Part shown: piece by piece, positions 6,369 through 12,817 of the stretch
How positions within the stretch are numbered: position 1 is the first letter of the stretch
Layout: each line of letters starts with the position of its first letter
Origin: an uncultured Bacilli bacterium
GTDB taxonomy: Bacteria > Bacillota_I > Bacilli_A > RF39 > UBA660
DNA: 16,456 bases
Assembly: GCA_947599755.1 (NCBI GenBank)
Contig: CANQFO010000017.1
Coordinates: forward strand, 1 to 16,456
Reading direction: 5' to 3'
The notes under the pieces: model-generated
The model's database searches: none
What the model was told of the DNA's origin: nothing
Seen by the model: only the letters and a program-made list of their open reading frames with translations
Translations under genes and position numbers: made by a program

Positions 6369-7961
6369 ATGGGGCAATTTGATAATCGTAGTGTTTTAAA
6401 TCCTGTTAATCCTGCTAAAGTGAATTTTGATTTTGTCAAAACTCCTATTACGCAGATTGCTGATTATATTATTATTACTGCTGCTAAGAGTAATGCATCA
6501 GATATTCATTTTGATCCTAGAGAAAATGAAATGATTGTGAGATTCCGTATTGATGGAGATTTACGGGATTATACTTCTATCCCTAAAAATTATGAGAGAA
6601 ATTTAACTACTCGTTTAAAGTTACTAGCAAATATGAATATTACTGAAACTAGGTTACCTCAAGATGGAGCAATTAAAGGAAAATTTGGTGATTTATATTT
6701 AGATATGCGTGTTTCTTGTTTACCTTTAAATGAAGGAGAAAAAGTAGTTATTCGTATTTTAGATTATTCTATTAGTTTACAAGGAATTGAATCTTTGGGA
6801 TTTCATCCTGATAATTTAAAAAAGATTAAGCGAATGTTACAAATTCCTAATGGAATTATTTTGGTTACTGGTGCTACTGGTTCTGGTAAGAGTACTACAA
6901 CTTATTCTATGTTACAGGAGTTGAATAAACCAGAAACTAATATTATTACTGTGGAAGATCCGATTGAAATGAACTTGGAAGGAATTAATCAGGTACAAGT
7001 AAATGCCGAAATTGGAATGACTTTTGCTACAGCTTTGCGTTCTATTTTAAGGCAGGATCCTAATATTATTTTAATTGGAGAAATTCGTGATTCTGAAACT
7101 GCTCAAATTGCTGTTCGAGCATCGATTACTGGTCACTTGGTCTTATCTACTATCCATACTAATAATTCTTTATCTACGATTGAAAGATTATTAGATATGG
7201 ATGTAGAACGTTATTTACTTTCTACTGCTTTAACGGGGATTATTTCTCAACGTTTGGCAAAGCAGTTGTGTCCTAGATGTAGAATACAAAGAGAAACGAC
7301 TAAATATGAACAAAAGGTATTTCGGTTTTTCCTTGGAAAAGAGGTTTTAAAAACGTGGGGAGTTAATTCTAAGGGATGTCCACTTTGCAGAAATGGTTAT
7401 CGAGGTCGTATTGCGATTCAAGAAGTTTTAGAAATTGATGATGATATTCGAAATGCTTTGAATGATGATCAATTGGAAAAAGAGGATTTGCGGCGAATGG
7501 TTTATACGAGTAAGACAATTACGATGTTGCAAGATGCTTTAATAAAAGTTTTGGAGGGAAAAACTAGTTTTGAAGAAGTTTATCGAATTATTGAGATTGA
7601 ACTAGCTGATGATAATGACACTTATCAGTTAACTAAGACTATTCAGCCAAATTCTTCTATTGATGCTTCTGCTCAAAGTACGGTTCTTTCTTTACCTTCT
7701 TTTTCACAAACTCAAAGTATAGCATCTTCACCGAATTCTCAAGCATTACCAGCTAATCCAGTTTCTGTTGTGCCAAATTCTTCTGTTCCTTCTGCTTCTA
7801 GTCCTTCTGCTGTTCTTCCATCTATGCAGCAGCCTTTGTCTCAACCAGTGCAAAATGCCTCTAGTGTACTTCCTAAATTAGATACTGTTGATCAAGGTTC
7901 TACTCTAAATTCTCCTAGACCAAAAATTCCATCTATTCCTGTTGTTGGAGCAAGTAAATAA
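6369..7961 (+). CDS. GspE/PilB-type secretion ATPase with Ser/Pro-rich tail
   Basis: A 530-aa hexameric assembly ATPase that powers pilus or pseudopilus extension at the inner face of the membrane. An N2 domain (about 25-140) is followed by Walker A GATGSGKST (168-176), the Asp box TVEDPIE (194-200), Walker B IILIGEIRD with Glu238, and the His box GHLVLSTIHTN (255-265). A four-Cys zinc site (Cys301, 304, 337, 340) is intact, as in GspE/PilB. The separate N1 domain of long PilB proteins is missing. Residues from about 425 to 530 form a low-complexity tail of Ser, Pro, Gln and Val, which I do not know from this family. AGGGG lies eight bases before the ATG. Partner genes are the divergent prepilins. 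Confidence 0.93.
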   Translation: MGQFDNRSVLNPVNPAKVNFDFVKTPITQIADYIIITAAKSNASDIHFDPRENEMIVRFRIDGDLRDYTSIPKNYERNLTTRLKLLANMNITETRLPQDGAIKGKFGDLYLDMRVSCLPLNEGEKVVIRILDYSISLQGIESLGFHPDNLKKIKRMLQIPNGIILVTGATGSGKSTTTYSMLQELNKPETNIITVEDPIEMNLEGINQVQVNAEIGMTFATALRSILRQDPNIILIGEIRDSETAQIAVRASITGHLVLSTIHTNNSLSTIERLLDMDVERYLLSTALTGIISQRLAKQLCPRCRIQRETTKYEQKVFRFFLGKEVLKTWGVNSKGCPLCRNGYRGRIAIQEVLEIDDDIRNALNDDQLEKEDLRRMVYTSKTITMLQDALIKVLEGKTSFEEVYRIIEIELADDNDTYQLTKTIQPNSSIDASAQSTVLSLPSFSQTQSIASSPNSQALPANPVSVVPNSSVPSASSPSAVLPSMQQPLSQPVQNASSVLPKLDTVDQGSTLNSPRPKIPSIPVVGASK

Positions 7962-7994
7962 TTTGGATATTTGTTTTTTCTTAACAATTAAAAA

Positions 7995-8018
7995 AGAAAT
8001 AGCTTTATTTTTATTTCT
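7995..8018 (-). terminator. Terminator of the lepA-tmk operon
   Basis: AGAAATA (7995-8001) and TATTTCT (8012-8018) make a perfect 7-bp stem with a 10-base loop between two convergent genes. On the minus strand the stem is followed at once by TTTTT, which suits termination after the dTMP kinase gene. It may also slow transcription from the ATPase gene, but no T-run follows directly on the plus strand. Confidence 0.5.
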
Positions 8019-8025
8019 ATCTCTT

Positions 8026-8694
8026 CTACATTTTTTCGATTAATTCTATCATTTCTTTGCCTATTTCTTCTATTGAACGGAGAGTTCCATTTTTTACACA
8101 TTCTATTCGATCCCAATTATATAACTCTGATAATTCAATATAGGCTTCTTCGGTATTTTTCAAATGCAATGGTGACTTTTCTAGGTCATCTTTTTCTTTT
8201 TTATTTTTTAATTTTTCTAAAGAAATTTGATATGGTACATGTAAAAAAATCGTTTTGTCTGGTTTTGGTAATTTTAATAGCCAATATTCTAATTTATCTA
8301 TCCATTGGTACATATTAAATCTTTCCTCTTTATCCATAATTTTACTTCCTTGATGTGCTAAGTTTGAGGGGGTATATCGATCTAAGATTACGTAATATCC
8401 CTCTTCTACATATTTCATGACTTTTTTCATATTGTATTTTCTATCAGCCGCGTAATATAGACAAGAGATGTATGGATCTAAGTCAACTGCTCCTTCTTTA
8501 AAATAACTTTTTCCTTCCTTTTCATTTCCTAATACGGGTCCTTTAATTATTTTTCCTGTTGGGGTATCATACATTGGAAAACTAAAGTGAATACATTTTT
8601 TTCCTAGCTTATTTAAATTTTTTTCTAATAATTTAGCTTGTGTTTCTTTTCCTGAGGAATCTGTCCCTTCTATTACGATTATTTTACCAACCAT
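8026..8694 (-). CDS. tmk: Thymidylate (dTMP) kinase
   Basis: A 222-aa nucleoside monophosphate kinase converting dTMP to dTDP in the cytoplasm, an essential step of dTTP synthesis. Seen: the P-loop EGTDSSGKETQ (9-19; Lys16), with Glu-Thr where many homologues have Ser/Thr-Thr, and the DRY motif LDRYTPSNLAHQG (104-116) that positions the dTMP. The Lys-rich segment at about 163-175 (LKNKKEKDDLEKS) fits the LID. Length is normal. AAAGGTGA precedes the ATG. It is the last gene of the lepA-hemW-HD-tmk row, 16 bases after the HD gene, so it is very likely cotranscribed. Confidence 0.9.
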   Translation of the reverse strand: MVGKIIVIEGTDSSGKETQAKLLEKNLNKLGKKCIHFSFPMYDTPTGKIIKGPVLGNEKEGKSYFKEGAVDLDPYISCLYYAADRKYNMKKVMKYVEEGYYVILDRYTPSNLAHQGSKIMDKEERFNMYQWIDKLEYWLLKLPKPDKTIFLHVPYQISLEKLKNKKEKDDLEKSPLHLKNTEEAYIELSELYNWDRIECVKNGTLRSIEEIGKEMIELIEKM

Positions 8695-8710
8695 AAACTC
8701 ACCTTTCTAA

Positions 8711-9298
8711 TTATTCTATAATTTGATTATTTTCATCAAATGGGATTAAGATAAACTTTTTACTTGCTAAAAAATCACACATATGTACAAAATTTTGATA
8801 TTTTGTTTTTGGTTTTTCTAATACTTCATTTCCTTGATAATCTTTTGTCCATGGACCCATATGGGTTTCAATTACGGAGGTTAATAAATCTAATTCTTTT
8901 TTTGTTAATTCTAATTTATCTTGATTTTCTATAATATAATTTTTCATTAAAATAGGATGATCAAACTTTACATATTTTGCATGTTCTAGTCCATTTTTTA
9001 ATCCATCATGCAAAATTATTCCCATAATCATTAAATCTTTCTCCTCTTGTGTATATTTATCTCCTATTATTGGATTTTCTAATAGTTCATGAGCAATTTT
9101 TGTTGCAGCTTTTGTATGTCTTAATAGTCCTCCTTCTCCTAGTGCATATTTAGGATGATATTTTCCTGTTGATGATGCTGGAACTTCAAAAAAGTAATCT
9201 GGTAATAGGGAAATCATTGTTTTGCAGGAATTTTTTATTTTTTCATTTTGAATATATGTCAATTCATTTGTAAATTTTTTTATTTTTTCTTCTTTCAT
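8711..9298 (-). CDS. HD-domain phosphohydrolase
   Basis: A 195-aa protein with an HD metal-binding fold. Candidate ligands in order: His61 (LLRHTK), His97-Asp98 (ILHDGLKNG), His114 (DHP), His146 (IETHMGPW) and Asp175 (MCDFLASKK). These proteins hydrolyse phosphoester bonds of nucleotides; the true substrate here is unknown. It overlaps hemW by ATGA and is followed after 16 bases by the dTMP kinase gene, so a part in nucleotide turnover is an inference from context. GGTGAAG serves as ribosome site. It is similar in size to small stand-alone HD proteins of Bacilli and phages. I see no second domain, signal peptide or membrane segment. Confidence 0.8.
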   Translation of the reverse strand: MKEEKIKKFTNELTYIQNEKIKNSCKTMISLLPDYFFEVPASSTGKYHPKYALGEGGLLRHTKAATKIAHELLENPIIGDKYTQEEKDLMIMGIILHDGLKNGLEHAKYVKFDHPILMKNYIIENQDKLELTKKELDLLTSVIETHMGPWTKDYQGNEVLEKPKTKYQNFVHMCDFLASKKFILIPFDENNQIIE

Positions 9299-10437
9299 TG
9301 TACTTCACCTTCTAACAATTGAATTAATATGCTATTACTAATATACCATTTTTTTTCTGGAATAAAAAGTTTTTTTCTATCTTCTTTTAACCATTTATTT
9401 TGGATTAATTCTTGATAATTATATAATTCATTTATTCCTTTCTGGTACATTAGTTGAAATTTTTCTTTATTTAGTCCTTCTTTTAAGCGTAAATTTAAAA
9501 TAATTTGATATATTATTTTATCTTTTTGGGTAAGATTTTCTATCTCTAAACAAGCATTTCCTTTAATATAGTTATTGATGTTTTTGGTATTGATTTTTCG
9601 TTTATTTTCTAGATAAGATGCTGCTCCTAAACCAAATCCATAGTATTGTTCATTGTTCCAATAGCAAAGATTATGTTTTGATTCATATCCTTTTTGACAA
9701 AAATTACTAATTTCATAGTGAATATAGCCATTTTCTTTTAGTGTTTTACATATTCTTTTATACATTTTGGCTTCTATGTCTTCAGAAATTGGTGTTATTT
9801 TTTGATTAAATATTTTGGTATGTTTTTCTATCATTAGTGAATAGGTGGAAATATGTTTAGGTTGGAGAGATAGCAAAAATGATAGATCAGAATTTAGAGT
9901 TGATAAATTTTCATCGGGAAATCCATACATTAAATCTAAATTTATATTATTCCATCCATACGATTGAACTAGATTGATTTTTTCTTTTATTTTTTGTTGA
10001 GATATTTTTCTTTGCATGAATTCTTGATTTTCTTTATTGATTGATTCTATTCCAATACTAATTCGATTGATTCCATTTTCTTTTAATATTTTTAGTTTTT
10101 TTGCATCTATACATTCTGGATTTAGTTCAATACTAAACTCTATATTAGGACTTTTTTTTAAGGGTTTTAGTATGGCGAATAGTTTTTTTAATTGCCTTAC
10201 ATTTAAACAATTTGGAGTTCCTCCTCCAATATAAATGGTTGAGAGAATATCCCCTTGATATTCTTTTTGAATTTCTTTTTCTAAGGCTAATAAATATTTA
10301 TCTACTAAATCTTTTTGATAGTACATTTTACAAAAATCACAATATGAACAAATTTCTTTGCAGAAAGGAATATGGATATAGCAACTTTTAATATTTTGAT
10401 TTTTCTGTTCTAAATCCTTATTTATTCTTTTTTTCAA
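9295..10437 (-). CDS. hemW: HemW, radical SAM heme chaperone
   Basis: A 380-aa radical S-adenosylmethionine protein. The cluster motif HIPFCKEICSYCDF holds Cys26, Cys30 and Cys33 (CxxxCxxC), and GGGTP (72-76) follows. The sequence KHNLCYW is the HNxxYW-type motif that marks HemW and separates it from the true coproporphyrinogen oxidase HemN. HemW binds heme and delivers it to heme proteins; old annotations often say hemN. It starts at TTG (10437), the only in-frame start near a ribosome site (GGTGA, seven bases upstream); the next Met lies past the cluster motif. It sits 18 bases after lepA, the usual neighbour in Bacillota, and overlaps the HD gene by four bases. Confidence 0.9.
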   Translation of the reverse strand: MKKRINKDLEQKNQNIKSCYIHIPFCKEICSYCDFCKMYYQKDLVDKYLLALEKEIQKEYQGDILSTIYIGGGTPNCLNVRQLKKLFAILKPLKKSPNIEFSIELNPECIDAKKLKILKENGINRISIGIESINKENQEFMQRKISQQKIKEKINLVQSYGWNNINLDLMYGFPDENLSTLNSDLSFLLSLQPKHISTYSLMIEKHTKIFNQKITPISEDIEAKMYKRICKTLKENGYIHYEISNFCQKGYESKHNLCYWNNEQYYGFGLGAASYLENKRKINTKNINNYIKGNACLEIENLTQKDKIIYQIILNLRLKEGLNKEKFQLMYQKGINELYNYQELIQNKWLKEDRKKLFIPEKKWYISNSILIQLLEGEVQ

Positions 10438-10455
10438 ATTCTTTCACCACACAAT

Positions 10456-12261
10456 TTATTTATCTTTTTTTTCTGATGTTGAGAGAATAGATAGAAATGC
10501 TTCTTGTGGTACTTCTACACTACCTATTTTTTTCATTCTCTTTTTTCCTTCTTTTTGTTTTTCTAGGAGTTTTTTCTTTCTAGTTATATCTCCACCATAA
10601 CATTTGGCTAAAACATTCTTTCTCATTGCTTTAATGTCTGTTCTAGCAATTATGTGTGTTCCAATTGCTGCTTGTATTGGTACTTCAAACATTTGTCGGG
10701 GAATAATTTCTTTTAATTTTTCTACTACTGTTTTTCCTCTAGAATGAGCAAATTCTTGATATACAATTATACTTAAAGCATCTACTATTTCTCCATTTAG
10801 TAAAATATCCATTTTTACTAAGTTACTTTCTTTGTATCCTATTAATTCATAATCAAAGGATGCGTATCCTTTTGTTACTGATTTTAGATGATCAAAAAAG
10901 TCATAAACAATTTCTGATAAGGGTAATTCATAGTGAAGAGTTAGTCTTTCTTGATCTATGTATTCCATATTTAAAAATGTTCCTCTTTTATTTTGGCATA
11001 ATTCCATAATTGGTCCAATATATTCACTTGGAGTAAAAATATTTGCTAAAACATAAGGTTCTAGAGTTTTTTTGATTTCTTCTTTTTTGGGCATTTTGGA
11101 TGGAGAATCGATTTGTATTTTTTTTCCATCTGTTTTTATAATTTCATATATAACCGATGGTGAAGTTGCGATTAAATTAATTTTAAATTCTCTTTCAATT
11201 CTTTCTTCGATAATTTCCATATGTAATAGTCCTAGGAACCCACATCGAAAACCAAATCCAAGTGCTTTGGAGGTTTCTGGTTCAAATACCAAAGAAGCAT
11301 CATTTAATTGAAGTTTTTCTAAAGCTTCTCGTAAATCTTCAAATTTATTTGCTTCAATTGGATAAATTCCACAATATACCATTGGTTTCATTGGCTTATA
11401 TCCTGGTAACTTTTCAGAAGTAGGATTATCTTTTATTGTTATTGTATCTCCTACATGGATATCTTGAATACTTTTAATTGATGCATATAAGTATCCTACT
11501 TCTCCTGCCTGTAAGCTTTCTACTTCTTTTTCTTTTGGGGTATTTATTGAAAGTCTTGTTACTTCGTATGATGCTTTTGTTTCCATCATATAAATTGTAT
11601 CTTTTACATGAAGTGTTCCTTCTACTATTCTAATGCTTACAATAACTCCTCTATACGGATCATATAGGCTATCAAATACTAAGGCTTTTAGTGGTTTATT
11701 TTTATTTCCTTTAGGACTAGGAATGATTTCAATGATTTTCTTTAATAATTCATTGATTCCTTCTCCTGTTTTTGCACTGGTTAATACAATTTCTTCTTTA
11801 GAAAATCCAATTGTTTCTAATTCTTTTTCTACTTTTTCGACATTTGCTGATGGTAGATCAATTTTGTTTATTACTGGGATTACTGTTAGGTGATTGTCTA
11901 GTGCTAAATATAGGTTTGCTAAGGTTTGAGCTTCTATTCCTTGAGAAGCATCTACTACTAAAATTGCCCCTTCACATGCTGCTAAACTACGGGATACTTC
12001 ATAAGAAAAATCAACATGACCTGGGGTATCAATTAAATGAAAATAGTAAGTTTTATCTTGATATTGATAAGTTAATTGTACTGCGTTTAATTTTATGGTG
12101 ATTCCTCTTTCTCTTTCTAATTCCATGGAATCTAACATTTGATCTTTTAATTCTCTTTTATCTAAAGCTTTGGTTTGTTCTAAAATTCGATCAGCTAATG
12201 TACTTTTTCCATGATCAATATGGGCAATTATACAAAAATTTCTAATATTTTCTTGTTTCAT
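10456..12261 (-). CDS. lepA: Elongation factor 4 (LepA) GTPase
   Basis: A 601-aa translational GTPase acting on the ribosome. From the ATG at 12261: G1 AHIDHGKST (13-21), the RERGITIK switch, G3 DTPGHVDF, G4 NKIDLPSA and G5 SAKTGEG, then the EF-G-like domains and the LepA-specific C-terminal domain with CYGGDITRKKKLLEKQKEG. Length equals the family norm. I choose 12261 because GGAGGAG lies six bases upstream; an in-frame TTG at 12285 would fall upstream of that site and inside the -10 box. First gene of the operon lepA-hemW-HD-tmk. In B. subtilis hemW is followed by hrcA-grpE-dnaK; that heat-shock block is absent here. Confidence 0.97.
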   Translation of the reverse strand: MKQENIRNFCIIAHIDHGKSTLADRILEQTKALDKRELKDQMLDSMELERERGITIKLNAVQLTYQYQDKTYYFHLIDTPGHVDFSYEVSRSLAACEGAILVVDASQGIEAQTLANLYLALDNHLTVIPVINKIDLPSANVEKVEKELETIGFSKEEIVLTSAKTGEGINELLKKIIEIIPSPKGNKNKPLKALVFDSLYDPYRGVIVSIRIVEGTLHVKDTIYMMETKASYEVTRLSINTPKEKEVESLQAGEVGYLYASIKSIQDIHVGDTITIKDNPTSEKLPGYKPMKPMVYCGIYPIEANKFEDLREALEKLQLNDASLVFEPETSKALGFGFRCGFLGLLHMEIIEERIEREFKINLIATSPSVIYEIIKTDGKKIQIDSPSKMPKKEEIKKTLEPYVLANIFTPSEYIGPIMELCQNKRGTFLNMEYIDQERLTLHYELPLSEIVYDFFDHLKSVTKGYASFDYELIGYKESNLVKMDILLNGEIVDALSIIVYQEFAHSRGKTVVEKLKEIIPRQMFEVPIQAAIGTHIIARTDIKAMRKNVLAKCYGGDITRKKKLLEKQKEGKKRMKKIGSVEVPQEAFLSILSTSEKKDK

Positions 12262-12284
12262 TGGATACTCCTCCAGTCTTTTCA

Positions 12285-12313
12285 ATTATATCATATATCC
12301 TTATTCTTTCCAA
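12285..12313 (-). promoter_or_regulatory. Promoter of the lepA operon
   Basis: On the minus strand TTGGAA (12313 to 12308, 4/6), a 17-base spacer, and a perfect extended -10 TGATATAAT (12293 to 12285). The predicted start lies near 12278, giving a leader of about 17 bases that contains the GGAGGAG ribosome site. Confidence 0.75.
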
Positions 12314-12378
12314 ATGAAAAGCGGAATGGATAGTGTAAAATTATTTGGGGAAGGAGGTACAAAAAAAGGAAGAACCTT

Positions 12379-12387
12379 TGTTATAAT
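12379..12387 (+). promoter_or_regulatory. Promoter of the small-peptide cassette
   Basis: TGTTATAAT is a perfect extended -10 element. The -35 region is poor, falling in an A-run. Next to it AAAGG (12365-12369) and CCTTT (12375-12379) form a small inverted repeat that touches the -10 box and could be an operator. Transcription would start near 12394, 30 bases before the peptide start codon. Confidence 0.55.
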
Positions 12388-12423
12388 AAATTTGAAAATA
12401 AAAAAATAACGGAGGTCTTCCAT

Positions 12424-12489
12424 ATGGATATCATATCACATTTTAATAGTATTGTTAGGGATTTTTTCGATCATTTTTTAAAAATTTAA
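12424..12489 (+). CDS. 21-aa amphipathic helical peptide
   Basis: A 21-codon ORF from ATG to TAA, too short for routine gene calling. GGAGG sits eight bases upstream and an extended -10 promoter about 40 bases upstream. The peptide begins MDIISHF, continues NSIVRDFF and ends DHFLKI. Hydrophobic residues fall at 3, 4, 7, 10, 11, 14, 15, 18, 19 and 21 and every other position but Met1 is polar or charged, so a helix would have one clean nonpolar face. There is no signal peptide, no Cys and a net charge near -1. This layout resembles phenol-soluble modulins or delta-hemolysin (also short, leaderless and amphipathic), but I see no certain homology. It may also be a leader peptide or a small toxin. 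Translation is likely; the role is unknown. Confidence 0.6.
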   Translation: MDIISHFNSIVRDFFDHFLKI

Positions 12490-12515
12490 TTGAAAAATGA
12501 AATGTCTATTTGAAT

Positions 12516-12674
12516 ATGCATAAGATTATAAAGAACTATACTGACGAAGCTAGAGTAATCGCTAAATCTTTAGAAAAAAGAACTATTACTGATGGTGAAG
12601 AATTAATAAAGGCTAATCCACATACTAGTGTATACAAAATCTTAGATGTTATTGATGAATTTAACAAAATATAA
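12516..12674 (+). CDS. 52-aa protein of unknown function
   Basis: A small ORF of 52 codons beginning MHKIIKNYTDEARVIAK and ending ILDVIDEFNKI. It is hydrophilic, probably all helical (SLEKRTITDGEELIKAN is a likely helix-turn-helix-like pair), with no membrane segment. No good ribosome site precedes the ATG; TTG at 12510 is an alternative, and an in-frame stop at 12498 closes it upstream. Its codons (ATC, AAC, TAC, GAC) use more C than those of its neighbours, hinting at foreign origin. It ends directly at a terminator and follows the amphipathic peptide by 26 bases. It is either a real partner of that peptide or the C-terminal remnant of a decayed gene. I do not recognise it. Confidence 0.45.
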   Translation: MHKIIKNYTDEARVIAKSLEKRTITDGEELIKANPHTSVYKILDVIDEFNKI

Positions 12675-12708
12675 AAAGCACTGCGCCTACTGGGCACAGT
12701 GTCTTTTT
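12673..12708. terminator. Strong bidirectional terminator
   Basis: CACTGCGCC (12679-12687) and GGCACAGTG (12693-12701) form a 9-bp GC-rich stem with a 5-base loop, flanked by AAAAAG and CTTTTT with one bulged base. On the minus strand the one mismatch becomes a G-U pair and the stem runs into TTTTT, serving the serpin gene about 110 bases upstream of it. On the plus strand it ends the small-peptide cassette, beginning inside the stop codon of the 52-aa ORF. Confidence 0.8.
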
Positions 12709-12817
12709 GTCTTATGAAAGAATTACTTGATAATACCAAGTAGTGTGAGGTGGCGATGGTCAAAATTAATATTTTACAAATCAGCATAGATGTCGGAATG
12801 CTATTGTATACCACTTT
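12709..12817. other. Serpin 3' leader region with extra hairpin
   Basis: No gene that I can support fully. It holds a hairpin (TACTTG 12724-12729 with CAAGTA 12737-12742) and, on the plus strand, GAGG five bases before an ATG at 12756 that opens a 65-codon frame running into the antisense of the serpin end. The base composition is less AT-rich than the flanks, like that of the 52-aa ORF. Confidence 0.35.

Noticed and set aside
6156..6377. 73-aa minus-strand ORF over the prepilin start
   Set aside because: Out of frame with the prepilin, which has the clear class III signal; it also covers the divergent promoters.
9295..10437. Coproporphyrinogen oxidase HemN
   Set aside because: The HNxxYW-type motif and the lepA neighbourhood mark HemW; the residues around the cluster motif fit HemW as well.
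12536..12814. 92-aa minus-strand ORF below the serpin
   Set aside because: It runs through the GC-rich terminator and is the antisense of the 52-aa ORF; no ribosome site.
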